A stretch of DNA of 64,000 nucleotides, from the NCBI RefSeq assembly GCF_014648395.1, contig NZ_BMRA01000007.1:205164-269163 (forward strand), written 5' to 3'. The notes beneath the pieces were generated by a model. It was not told the origin of the DNA. It did not search any database and saw only the letters and a list, made by a program, of their open reading frames with translations. A program made the translations under genes and the position numbers. Shown in pieces: positions 31,467 to 39,660 of this stretch. The DNA comes from Micromonospora fulviviridis (GTDB lineage: Bacteria > Actinomycetota > Actinomycetes > Mycobacteriales > Micromonosporaceae). The first letter of the stretch is position 1. Each line of letters opens with the position of its first letter.

Positions 31467-31778
31467 TCAGATGCCGAAGACCTCGTCCGCGGTGGCGTCC
31501 CGGACCCCGTCGGTGAAGCCCCGGAAGCCCGGGTCGGCGTGACTGGCCGGCACGCTCGTCACGTTCTCGCCGGTGGCCTCGGCGACGGCGTCGACCAGCG
31601 GCGGGAAGTCGATCTCGGCGTCGGTGAACGAGTCGTCGTCGGCCTGCCCGAGGTTGATCACCTGCTGGACGTCGTCGGTCGGGGTGTCCGGGTCACCGGC
31701 CCAGTCGGCGCCGGCCCGGTAGCACTCGTCGTAGACGCCCCGCTGGCCGTCGGTCCAGTCGTCGTCGTAGCTCTGCAT
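31467..31778 (-). CDS. Small acidic protein of unknown function
   Basis: A 103-residue, strongly acidic protein without membrane segment, beginning MQSYDDDWTDGQRGVYDECY. It contains PTDDVQQVINLGQADDDS and ends FTDGVRDATADEVFGI. GGAGGGG five bases before the ATG supports the start. I do not recognise the family. The high Asp/Glu content and small size suggest a soluble protein, and nothing around it points to a partner. Confidence 0.75.
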   Translation of the reverse strand: MQSYDDDWTDGQRGVYDECYRAGADWAGDPDTPTDDVQQVINLGQADDDSFTDAEIDFPPLVDAVAEATGENVTSVPASHADPGFRGFTDGVRDATADEVFGI

Positions 31779-31880
31779 GCCCACCCCTCCGCGGCCGCCG
31801 CACCACCGAGCATGCCGGCTCCGGGCCGGCGGTCGGAGGCGTACGCAGGAACCGGCCCACGGCGGGCCTGCGCCGGTCTC

Positions 31881-31886
31881 TAGGCT
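31881..31886 (+). promoter_or_regulatory. Putative -10 box of a leaderless DUF952 gene
   Basis: TAGGCT is followed by six bases and GTG at 31893, with another in-frame GTG at 31890. No ribosome binding site is present. Confidence 0.5.
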
Positions 31887-31892
31887 GCGGTG

Positions 31893-32231
31893 GTGATCTA
31901 CAAGATTCTGGCCACCAGCGAGTGGGAGCAGGCGCAGGCGGCCGGGCGGTTCGCCGGCACCGCGATGGACCGCCAGGACGGCTTCATCCACCTGTCGGCG
32001 CCGGACCAGGTGGTGGAGACGGCCCGCCGGGTCTTCGCCGGGGTCACCGGCCTCACCGTGCTCGCGGTGGACGAGGCGCGGCTCGGCGACGCGCTGCGCT
32101 GGGAGGTGTCCCGGGGCGGCGCGCTCTTCCCGCACCTCTATGCCGCGCTGCCGGTCGACGCGGTGCTGGCCGCGCACCCGCTGCCCGCCGACCGACCCGC
32201 CGCCGACGCGGTGGCGGAACTGGTCGCCTGA
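31893..32231 (+). CDS. DUF952 family protein
   Basis: A 112-residue protein starting MIYKILATSEWEQAQAAGRF, with the family motif DRQDGFIHLSAPDQV near residue 30 and RWEVSRGGALFPHLYAALP. DUF952 proteins are small cytoplasmic proteins of unknown function, with a fold like that of ADP-ribosyl-binding domains. The GTG at 31893 gives the standard family start; the GTG one codon earlier would add one residue. It stands alone, divergent from the acidic protein. Confidence 0.85.
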   Translation: MIYKILATSEWEQAQAAGRFAGTAMDRQDGFIHLSAPDQVVETARRVFAGVTGLTVLAVDEARLGDALRWEVSRGGALFPHLYAALPVDAVLAAHPLPADRPAADAVAELVA

Positions 32232-32258
32232 CGGCTCGTTATGCTGCGTCGAGCCCGC

Positions 32259-32282
32259 GCGCCGGCTCCGGGAGTCCGGCGC
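32259..32282. terminator. Weak hairpin after the DUF952 gene
   Basis: A perfect 7-bp GC stem (32259-32265 with 32276-32282) with a ten-base loop lies in the 151-base gap before the acetyltransferase gene. A -10-like TATGCT occurs at 32240-32245 just before it, so the hairpin could instead be in the leader of the next gene. Confidence 0.35.
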
Positions 32283-32382
32283 GGTCGGGTGGTCCTGGCC
32301 CGGCCGGGCGCGCGGCGGTCAACCGGCGCGGGCCTCCGGCACCCACGGCGCGACGACGCGCCCTGCGACGATGCGAGTTGAC

Positions 32383-32925
32383 ATGACTGACACCACCAAC
32401 CGGTCCGCCTCCGTCTTCGTCCACCCGACGGCCGACGTGGAGGACGGCGCCAAGGTCGGCGACGGCACCAAGGTCTGGCACCTGGCCCACGTCCGGTCGA
32501 GCGCGCAGGTCGGCGCCGGCTGCGTGATCGGCCGCAACGTGTACGTCGACGCGAACGTCACCGTCGGCGACCGCGTGAAGATCCAGAACAACGTCTCGGT
32601 CTACCAGGGCGTCACCATCGAGGACGAGGTCTTCGTCGGCCCCTGCGCGGTGTTCACCAACGACTTCCGCCCCCGCGCCCAGAACCCGGACTGGACCATC
32701 ACCCCGACGATGATCCGGCGGGGCGCCTCGATCGGCGCCAACGCCACCCTGGTCTGCGGAATCGAGGTGGGCGAGTACGCGATGATCGCCGCCGGCTCGG
32801 TGGTGACCAAGGACGTCAAGCCGTACCAGCTGGTGGCCGGCAACCCGGCCCGGCCGAAGGGCTGGGTGGACGAGAAGGGCGAGGTCGTCTCCCGGGACGT
32901 GGACAACCCGCCCTCCCAGGGCTGA
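32383..32925 (+). CDS. WbpD-like hexapeptide N-acetyltransferase (nucleotide sugar amine)
   Basis: A 180-residue left-handed beta-helix acyltransferase. It starts a family-typical run at VFVHPTADVEDGAKVGDGTK, then VWHLAHVRSSAQVGAGCVIG, NVYVDANVTVGDRVKIQNNV and FTNDFRPRAQNPDW. This pattern is that of WbpD/WlbB-type enzymes, which acetylate the 3-amino group of UDP-GlcNAc3NA or UDP-3-amino sugars using acetyl-CoA. Partners needed for that pathway are present in this window (dehydrogenases at 34937 and 48356, aminotransferase at 49381). The ATG at 32383 is preferred; an in-frame ATG at 32371 would add four residues. Confidence 0.88.
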   Translation: MTDTTNRSASVFVHPTADVEDGAKVGDGTKVWHLAHVRSSAQVGAGCVIGRNVYVDANVTVGDRVKIQNNVSVYQGVTIEDEVFVGPCAVFTNDFRPRAQNPDWTITPTMIRRGASIGANATLVCGIEVGEYAMIAAGSVVTKDVKPYQLVAGNPARPKGWVDEKGEVVSRDVDNPPSQG

Positions 32926-32934
32926 GCACGCGGC

Positions 32935-32965
32935 GGGGGCGACGACCGGACCGGTCGTCGCCCCC
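32935..32965. terminator. Bidirectional hairpin terminator
   Basis: Two perfect complementary 15-base arms (32935-32949 and 32951-32965) meet almost at the centre, nine bases after the acetyltransferase stop and 19 bases before the convergent stop at 32984. Confidence 0.85.
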
Positions 32966-32983
32966 GTGCGTCGGGCTCGGCGG

Positions 32984-34804
32984 TCAGTCGCAGAGCCGGT
33001 CGATCTCGTCCCGGAACCGGTCCATCGGGTTCGCCCCGGCCGGGCCGAGCAGGTACGCCTTCAGCTCCCGCCGCGCCCCGGTCATCGGGTCGTCCCCGGC
33101 CCGGGTGACGGCGAGGATCTTCGGCAGCTCGCCGCAGTCCGTCGAGAGCAGGTACGCCGCGCGCGCCGTGGGGAAGGTCCGGCGGAACTCGTCCTCCGGC
33201 AGGCCGGCCGGGTTGGCCACCACGTACGGCCGCTCGCTCTGCACGAAGTCGGAGACCACGCTGGAGACGTCGCTGACGAGCAGGTCGGTGACGTTGAAGC
33301 AGTCGAACAGGGCCGGGGTCCGGCCGGCGACCACCAGGTGCGCGGTGCCGTCGAGGGAGGTCGCGTCGGTCCGGCCGCCCGCGGCCCGGATCCGGGCGAC
33401 GATCCGCTCGTGCGCCGCCCGCGCCTTCCTCGACCGGCTGCCGGTCAGCGGGTGCGGCTTGTAGATCAGCCGCAGGTTGCCCGCGGCGAGCAGCCCGGAC
33501 ACGATCCGCTCCCCCATCAGCACCAGCGAGGTGTGGTAGGGGTCGTCGTCCAGCCAGCCCTCCCAGGTGGGGGCGTAGAGCACGGTGAACACGTGGTCGG
33601 GGGCGCCCGAGCCGAAGGTGTGCACCCCGGCGAGCTGCGGGCGGCCGATCTCCACGATGTCGCGGTCCAGCACGCCCACCCCGGCCCGGGCGTACCGCTC
33701 CCGGCCGGCCGGCCCGGCCACCCAGACCTCGTCGTAGACCTTGCTGTACGGGTTGACGCTGGCCTGCTTGTCGCTGTCGCCGTGGCCCACGAAGACGTGC
33801 TTCACGCCCGGCTCGCGCAGCATGTGGATGTTGGCGCCGACGTTGGCCACGTACAGGGCGACCCGGATCGAGCCGAGGTCGAGGTTCATGAAGTCCACCC
33901 CGGCCGGTACGCAGATCACCGGCAGCCGGGTGTCGGCCAGCTCGCGGAACGCGTCCTCGGCGCGCAGCAGCACCACGGCGCGGCGGCCGGCCGCCTCGAC
34001 CGGGGCGAGCCACATGTTGACCTGGTAGACGTCCTTCGCCGGGCCGGCGAAGTAGAGCGCCACCTCGGGCCGTTCCCGGGCCAGCCAGTCGTGCACGGCG
34101 GGCAGCACGCCGGGGGCCGCGCCCCGACCGGGCAGCCGGGTGAGCGCCAGCACCGCGGCCGTGACCAGCCCGGCGGCCAGGGTGACCACCCCGGTGACCA
34201 CCACCGGGGTGACGCGGTCGGCGGCCGCGGCCACCACGGCCGCCGGCACCAGCAGCACGTTGAGCAACGGCAGCCGCAGGCCGTCCAGGCGCTGCGCCCA
34301 GGCCGGCGGGACCGGCGCGCGGCCCAAGGCGCCGAGGTCGAGGTTGCGGGTGAGCGCCGGGGTGGCGGCCCGCCCGTCGACCACCCGGGCCAGCGCGGCG
34401 GTGCCGACGGCCACGGTCCAGAGGGCGGCGGGCAGCAGCAGCACCGCGACGGCGCCGGCCGGGCCCGGGTGGACCGCGCTCACCACCAGCAGCACCACGG
34501 ACAGGTCGCGGACCAGGCACCGGAAGACCGGCCCGAGGCCGGCCTTGCGGAGCAGCCCGCCGGTGTCGGCGTACCGGGTCGCGAGGGTCAGCTCACCGGC
34601 GACGACCAGCAGCGCGGCGATCGCGTACGGGACCACCAGACCGAGGACCCCGGAGAGGATCATGACCGCGTAGCCGAGCAGCGTCACGCCGACGGTGGCG
34701 AGACCCTGCTGGCTCCGGACTCTGCTGAACAACGGCACGCTCCCTGTCCGCCCCGGCGTCGAGGTGGTCCGGTACCCGGGCAGCGGCCACCTGAAAAGGG
34801 GCAC
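32984..34804 (-). CDS. TagF/TarL-like CDP-glycerol/ribitol phosphotransferase with polytopic membrane N-terminus
   Basis: A 606-residue protein in two parts. Residues about 35-225 form roughly six hydrophobic helices (for example GVLGLVVPYAIAALLVVAGE). Residues about 240-606 form a glycerophosphotransferase-type domain: LYFAGPAKDVYQVNMWLAPV, VKHVFVGHGDSDKQASVNPY, FTVLYAPTWEGWLDDD, RLIYKPHPLTGS and DLLVSDVSSVVSDF. The HGDSDK and KPHP motifs hold the histidines essential in TagF. Such enzymes polymerise glycerol- or ribitol-phosphate from the CDP form. The membrane part is unusual for this family. A GTG start at 34804 was used; another GTG at 34738 would remove 22 residues. Confidence 0.85.
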   Translation of the reverse strand: MPLFRWPLPGYRTTSTPGRTGSVPLFSRVRSQQGLATVGVTLLGYAVMILSGVLGLVVPYAIAALLVVAGELTLATRYADTGGLLRKAGLGPVFRCLVRDLSVVLLVVSAVHPGPAGAVAVLLLPAALWTVAVGTAALARVVDGRAATPALTRNLDLGALGRAPVPPAWAQRLDGLRLPLLNVLLVPAAVVAAAADRVTPVVVTGVVTLAAGLVTAAVLALTRLPGRGAAPGVLPAVHDWLARERPEVALYFAGPAKDVYQVNMWLAPVEAAGRRAVVLLRAEDAFRELADTRLPVICVPAGVDFMNLDLGSIRVALYVANVGANIHMLREPGVKHVFVGHGDSDKQASVNPYSKVYDEVWVAGPAGRERYARAGVGVLDRDIVEIGRPQLAGVHTFGSGAPDHVFTVLYAPTWEGWLDDDPYHTSLVLMGERIVSGLLAAGNLRLIYKPHPLTGSRSRKARAAHERIVARIRAAGGRTDATSLDGTAHLVVAGRTPALFDCFNVTDLLVSDVSSVVSDFVQSERPYVVANPAGLPEDEFRRTFPTARAAYLLSTDCGELPKILAVTRAGDDPMTGARRELKAYLLGPAGANPMDRFRDEIDRLCD

Positions 34805-34891
34805 GTGACCCCAGTATTGCCGTGGTGCCCGGCGGGTGGACGGGAGATGACGATGCCCGCCCCCGGGGCGACAAGGGGGCGCGACGCAAGC
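34805..34891 (-). other. Upstream region of the TagF-like gene
   Basis: The first part of this short gap must hold the promoter of the TagF-like gene on the minus strand. I saw no convincing boxes and no ribosome site before the GTG at 34804. Confidence 0.3.
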
Positions 34892-34920
34892 GGGCCCCGG
34901 CCGTCGCGCGGCCGGGGCCC
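34892..34920 (-). terminator. Strong hairpin terminator of the 39418-34937 operon
   Basis: A perfect 12-bp GC stem (34892-34903 with 34909-34920) with a five-base loop, TCGCG, follows the dehydrogenase stop by 16 bases on the minus strand. Confidence 0.8.
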
Positions 34921-34936
34921 GAGGGCTGCGGGCGGG

Positions 34937-36220
34937 TCAGCCGCCGATGACCACCCGGCGGACGCCGGTCCAGCGCGCCGGGTCGGTGACCCGGCGGCCG
35001 TCGACCAGCACCGTCACGCCCGGCAGGTCGGCCGGGGTGAGGTTGCGGTACTCGGCGTGGTCGGCCTGGATGACGGCGGCGCCGACCGGCTCGCCCTCGT
35101 AGCCGGGGAGGCCGTGCGCGGCCAGTTCCTCGTTGGTGTACATCGGGTCGGCGACGTACGGGACGGCGCCCCGCGCGCGCAGCGCCTCGACGGTCGGGAA
35201 GACGCCGGAGAAGGCGGTCTCCTTGACGCCGCCCCGGTAGGCCGCGCCGAGCACCAGCACGCCCACCCCGGTCAGGTCCCCGTACGCGGCGGCGAGCAGG
35301 TCGACGGCGTACTCCGGCATGGCGGCGTTGGCCTCGCGGGCCGAGCGGACCACGGTGGCCGCCGGGTCGTTCCACAGGTACATCCGCGGGTAGATCGGGA
35401 TGCAGTGGCCGCCGACGGCGATGCCCGGCGAGTGGATGTGGCTGTACGGCTGGGTGTTGCAGGCCTCGATGACCTTGGTGACGTCGACGCCCACCGTGTC
35501 GGCGAAGCGGGCGAACTGGTTCGCCAGGCCGATGTTGACGTCGCGGTAGGTCGTCTCGGCGAGCTTGGCCAGCTCGGACGCCTCGGCCGAGCCGAGGTCC
35601 CAGACGCCGTTCGGGCGGTCGAGGTCGGCCCGCTCGTCGAAGTCCAGCACCGCCTCGTAGAAGCGCACGCCGTGCGCGGCCGACGCCTCGTCGATGCCGC
35701 CGACCAGCTTCGGGTAGCGGCGTAGGTCGGCGAAGACGCGGCCGGTGAGCACCCGCTCCGGGCTGAACACCAGGTGGAAGTCCTTGCCCGCGGTGAGGCC
35801 GGAGCCCTCCTCCAGCATGGGGGCCCAGCGGCTGCGGGTGGTGCCGACCGGCAGGGTGGTCTCGTAGCTGACCAGGGTGCCAGGCTTCAGACCGCGGGCG
35901 ATGGCCCGGGTGGCGTCGTCCATCCAGCCGAAGTCCGGCACGCCCTCGGCGTCCACGAAGAGCGGCACGACCACGACGACCGCCTCGGACTCGGCGACCG
36001 CGGCGGCCGTGTCCGTGGTGGCCGACAGCAGCCCGGCGGCGACCGCCTCCTTCAGCTTGACGTCCAGGTCGGCCTCGCCGGGGAACGGCACGGCACCGTC
36101 GTTGACCAGCTGGACGACCCGCTCGGAGACGTCGGCACCGATCACCCGGTGCCCCTTCGAGGCGAACTGCACGGCGAGCGGCAGACCGATCTTGCCGAGC
36201 GCGACGACGCAGATGTTCAT
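34937..36220 (-). CDS. UDP-N-acetylhexosamine/UDP-glucose 6-dehydrogenase family protein (WbpA/WecC-like)
   Basis: A 427-residue NAD-dependent nucleotide-sugar dehydrogenase that oxidises C6 to the carboxylate. The Rossmann motif is VVALGKIGLPLAVQFASKGH (residues 5-24), the catalytic lysine region is AEASELAKLAETTYRDVNI, and the catalytic cysteine lies in IAVGGHCIPIYPRMYLW. GGHCIP is the form common in dehydrogenases for UDP-GlcNAc or UDP-ManNAc. The C-terminal UDP-binding domain has VLGAAYRGGVKETAFSG, with a shorter pattern than usual. The ATG at 36220 has GGAGGAAAG seven bases upstream, inside the end of the GT2 gene. It would supply a UDP-aminouronic acid. Confidence 0.9.
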   Translation of the reverse strand: MNICVVALGKIGLPLAVQFASKGHRVIGADVSERVVQLVNDGAVPFPGEADLDVKLKEAVAAGLLSATTDTAAAVAESEAVVVVVPLFVDAEGVPDFGWMDDATRAIARGLKPGTLVSYETTLPVGTTRSRWAPMLEEGSGLTAGKDFHLVFSPERVLTGRVFADLRRYPKLVGGIDEASAAHGVRFYEAVLDFDERADLDRPNGVWDLGSAEASELAKLAETTYRDVNIGLANQFARFADTVGVDVTKVIEACNTQPYSHIHSPGIAVGGHCIPIYPRMYLWNDPAATVVRSAREANAAMPEYAVDLLAAAYGDLTGVGVLVLGAAYRGGVKETAFSGVFPTVEALRARGAVPYVADPMYTNEELAAHGLPGYEGEPVGAAVIQADHAEYRNLTPADLPGVTVLVDGRRVTDPARWTGVRRVVIGG

Positions 36221-36224
36221 GAAA

Positions 36225-37796
36225 CTACTTTCCTCCAGAGGGCCAGATTCGGCGCAGGCGGGCAAGGAACCGACCGGGAGTCACCGGCGTGATCGCGACG
36301 ATCACCTGGCCCTTGTGATTGGTGGTGGGCGTGACGAGGTGGAACCGGACGCCGTGCCGGGCCAGCAGCCGGGGCGCCGCGACGCGGCGATCCGTGCGCA
36401 GCGGCGCCGAGGCGCTCCCGCCCAGCGCGGTCACCTCGGCACGCACCACCCGACGCTCGCCGTTCGCCGCGACGACCGCGAGCAGCCGGTCCACCGCGAA
36501 GTCCGTCCGTACGACGGTACCGGTGCCGTCGGGCGCGACCGACGTGACACCCGCCAACGTGCCGACGCTGACCTGGATCGCGTCGGCGGACAGCTCGGCC
36601 AGCTCGGCCCAGCGGCTGTGCGCGGTGACCACCAGGGCGCGGGCGCCGGCGGCGTCCCGGCCCCAGGCCAACCCGGTCGCGGTCAGCTTCGCCAGCGTCT
36701 TGGCGGCCTGGTCGGTGATGTCGTACCAGTCGTCCGGGTAGCCGAACGCCGGGTCCCGGAAGCCGACGTGGTGGGCGTACCAGCGGCCGTCGGCGATGGT
36801 GACCTCGGGCAGCGCCTTGTCGGCCTGCTGCGCGATCAGCTCACGGAGCTGCGCCAGGTCGCCGTCGCGCGCGACCGCGAGCCGCAGCCGCAGGTCGCGC
36901 GCCATCCGGGCCAGGATGCCCTCGGTCAGGTACGCCTCGGCGAGCTTGCGGATCCGGTCGTGGACGTGCTGCTGGACGTCCGGGGAGAGGTCCAGGAACT
37001 CCGCCCGGAGCAGCTTCGCCACCTCCCAGCTGAAGTGGCGCAGCAGCACCGCCTCCCGGCGCGGGCCCGGCCCGATGAGCCCGGCCACGAAGCCGACCAG
37101 TTCCTCGGCGCAGCGCAGCCGCTCCTCGAAGCGGCTGGCGTAGGTGATGTTCTGCGCGTTCTCCCGCTTGACCGCGTAGTAGTACTCGTAGTCGGCGAGG
37201 ACGGAGATCTTCTTCGCCCGGAAGCAGGCCTCCAGCGTGAACGGCTGGTCGCTGCCCATCGGCATGTCGGTGCGGAACCGCAGGCCGTGGCGCTCGACCA
37301 GATCCCGCCGGAACAGCTTGGTGTTCGACAGCGACCAGGGCAGCTCGCTGTCGAAGAGGTCGACCTGCTCCTCGGTGCTCGCGTAGATCGCCTGGTGCAC
37401 GTAGCGCTTGTTGGTGCCGACCATCCGGCCGAGCACCACGTCGGAGTCCCACCGGTCCGCGGCGGCCACCAGGCGCTCCAGCGCCTCCGGGCCGAGGTGG
37501 TCGTCGGAGCCGATGAAGAAGACGTACCGGCCGCGGGCGTGGTCCAGGGCGAGGTTGCTCGGGGCGGCCGGGCCGCCGGAGTTGGCCTGGTGCAGCACCC
37601 GGACCGTGTCCGGGTAGCGGGCGGCGTACCGGTCCAGCTCGGCGCCGCTGCCGTCGGTGGAGCCGTCGTCGACCGCCACGACCTCCAGCCGGTCCAGCCC
37701 GATGGTCTGCCCGACCAGCGACTCCAGGCAGGTGGTCAGGTACGGCATGGTGTTGTAGACGGCGACCACCACCGTCACGTCGGGCCGCCGGCTCAT
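36225..37796 (-). CDS. Glycosyltransferase family 2 with C-terminal extension
   Basis: A 523-residue protein. Residues 1-230 are a GT-A domain: DVTVVVAVYNTMPYLTTCLE, then VVAVDDGSTDGSGAELDRYA with the DxD-type acidic pair in YVFFIGSDDHLGPEALERL. The remaining 290 residues contain a helical part (LLRHFSWEVAKLLRAEFLDL) and a beta-rich end. This layout resembles the TarQ/TarS and CgeD-like wall glycan glycosyltransferases, in which a GT2 head is followed by extra domains. It likely decorates or extends a wall polymer. Its ATG overlaps the stop of the upstream GT4 gene by four bases (37793-37796), so it is coupled to it. Confidence 0.87.
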   Translation of the reverse strand: MSRRPDVTVVVAVYNTMPYLTTCLESLVGQTIGLDRLEVVAVDDGSTDGSGAELDRYAARYPDTVRVLHQANSGGPAAPSNLALDHARGRYVFFIGSDDHLGPEALERLVAAADRWDSDVVLGRMVGTNKRYVHQAIYASTEEQVDLFDSELPWSLSNTKLFRRDLVERHGLRFRTDMPMGSDQPFTLEACFRAKKISVLADYEYYYAVKRENAQNITYASRFEERLRCAEELVGFVAGLIGPGPRREAVLLRHFSWEVAKLLRAEFLDLSPDVQQHVHDRIRKLAEAYLTEGILARMARDLRLRLAVARDGDLAQLRELIAQQADKALPEVTIADGRWYAHHVGFRDPAFGYPDDWYDITDQAAKTLAKLTATGLAWGRDAAGARALVVTAHSRWAELAELSADAIQVSVGTLAGVTSVAPDGTGTVVRTDFAVDRLLAVVAANGERRVVRAEVTALGGSASAPLRTDRRVAAPRLLARHGVRFHLVTPTTNHKGQVIVAITPVTPGRFLARLRRIWPSGGK

Positions 37797-39418
37797 GCGC
37801 CCACCCCCACCGAGGCCGGGGCGGCGCCGGGGGCCGGGTCGCCGGCCGGGGCCGGGCGCGGCGGGGCGTCGGGCAGCAGCCGGGAGTAGACGCCGTCGAG
37901 CACCTGCGCCTGCGCCTCCCAGGTCCAGCCGGCCAGCAGACCGGGCCGGTCGTACGCGGCGCGGTAGCGCGCCGGGTCGGCGAGCACCGCGGTGACCGCC
38001 CGGACGAAGTCGGCCACGTCCTCGGCCGTGAACACCTCGCCCTGCCCGGTCTCCCGGACAGTCTCCGCCATCGTCTGCACGTCGGAGACGACCAGCGGGA
38101 GGCGGGCGTGTGAATACTCGAAGAACTTGGTGATCAGCGCGATCTCGTGGTTCGGCCAGTGCTGGATCGGGATGACGCCGACCTGCGCGCCGGAGAGGAA
38201 CCTGACCACCTGGTGGTGCGGCACGTACGGCAGCAGGTGCACCCGGTCCGCCACGCCCAGCTCGCCGGCCCGGGTGACCAGGCTCTTGACGTACGCCGAC
38301 GTGGGCTTGTTGACCACGAACGCGACGTGCGCGCCGGGCAGCCGGGGCAGCGCCTCGACCATCACCCCGAGGCCACGCTTGGCGGCGGCCACCCCGCTGT
38401 AGACCAGCAGCGGGGTCTCCGGGCCGATGCCGCAGAGCGCACGGATGTCCGGCACCGGCTCGCCCGCGTCGGCCGGCAGCTCGTCCACCGCCGGGGCGTT
38501 GAGCACCACCGCCGGGCGCTCCGCCAGCCCGTGCTCGCGTCGCAACAGGTCGGCCAGGCCGCCGGAGACCGTCATCGTGGCGTCCGCGTACGGCACGTAC
38601 TCCCGCTCGTGGGCCACGTTGCCGGGCAGCCAGCGGGCGTTGTCCCGCCACGGCTGCACGCCCGGCAGGTACTCGTGGGCGTCCCAGACCAGCGCGATCC
38701 GGCGGCCCTTCGCGGCGGCCCGGATCTTCGCGCGGGCGCCGACGCCGATCATCCGGAAGTCGTTGGCGTGGATCAGGTCCGGGGCCAGCTCGTCGACGAC
38801 CGGGCCGTAGGCCAGCTCGTAGTCCCACAGCCCCGGTTCGAGGCGGCGCCAGGCGCCGTCGCCGCGCAGCCGCTGCCAGAACAGCGTGTACGCCCGGTCC
38901 CAGGGACCGTCGAGCTTGCGGCTCTTCCGGGCCTGGTTGAGCTGGCGGTTGCGGAAGCCCACCCACTTGCGGGTCAGGCCGGCGAGCTTCTCCTCGGCGC
39001 GCAGCGCCGCCCAGGGCAGGCCACCGGGCCGGCCGGCGCCGGACTCCCGGGCCGCGGTGGTCAGCGCCGCCCGCCGGACCGCCAGGTCGGCGCGCCAGGC
39101 CTTCACCGCCTGGGTGCGGTGGGCGGCGATGCCGGACGGCGGGTAGGCGAGCGGCCGGCGCAGCCACACCCGCCGGAACTCGTGCCGGCGCTTGGCGAGC
39201 GGCTCGGGCATCGGGATCAGGCGGACCTCGGCGTCGCCGAGCCGCCAGCGCTGTGGCTGCCCGACGGGCGCGCGCCCGAGGAGGACGACGTCCCAGCCGG
39301 CCTCGGCCGCCGAACGGGCGGCCTTCTGTACCCGGGAGTCACCGATGACCCCGTTGTCCACCAGCATGACGACCCGTCCCCGGGTGGCCGCCGCTGCGGT
39401 CGTGCCGTCAGATCCCAT
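37793..39418 (-). CDS. Glycosyltransferase family 4, long form (paralogue 1)
   Basis: A 541-residue GT-B protein with a large insert after the N-terminal strand. Conserved parts are GRVVMLVDNGVIGDSRVQKA, APDLIHANDFRMIGVGARAK, LVWDAHEYLPGV and, in the donor domain, LLVYSGVAAAKRGLGVMVEA and ALITKFFEYSHARLPLVVSD. It is strongly similar over its whole length to the protein at 46716-48326, which shares the MGS start. That similarity fixes the ATG at 39418, although the nearby AAGGA is too close to it to be an ideal ribosome site. It opens a three-gene operon with a GT2 and a UDP-sugar dehydrogenase. Confidence 0.86.
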   Translation of the reverse strand: MGSDGTTAAAATRGRVVMLVDNGVIGDSRVQKAARSAAEAGWDVVLLGRAPVGQPQRWRLGDAEVRLIPMPEPLAKRRHEFRRVWLRRPLAYPPSGIAAHRTQAVKAWRADLAVRRAALTTAARESGAGRPGGLPWAALRAEEKLAGLTRKWVGFRNRQLNQARKSRKLDGPWDRAYTLFWQRLRGDGAWRRLEPGLWDYELAYGPVVDELAPDLIHANDFRMIGVGARAKIRAAAKGRRIALVWDAHEYLPGVQPWRDNARWLPGNVAHEREYVPYADATMTVSGGLADLLRREHGLAERPAVVLNAPAVDELPADAGEPVPDIRALCGIGPETPLLVYSGVAAAKRGLGVMVEALPRLPGAHVAFVVNKPTSAYVKSLVTRAGELGVADRVHLLPYVPHHQVVRFLSGAQVGVIPIQHWPNHEIALITKFFEYSHARLPLVVSDVQTMAETVRETGQGEVFTAEDVADFVRAVTAVLADPARYRAAYDRPGLLAGWTWEAQAQVLDGVYSRLLPDAPPRPAPAGDPAPGAAPASVGVGA

Positions 39419-39660
39419 TCCTTGCCCGTCTCCGTCGTCGCCAGCACCGCACCCGCGGACGGGAGCGAGTCTACGACAACGGATCGGCCGCGGACGGCCG
39501 CCGCCGTCGGTGGTCCGCGCCCTCGTGTGCCGGTTGCTACCCTCCATGCTGTTCGACGACCGGCGGCCCCCCGAATCGCGGGTCCCGGCCGGCGTCGCGC
39601 CTCCCGACGGGCCGAGCGAGCCGTCGGATCACCCCAGCTCAGCGCGGACGGGATCGCAAA

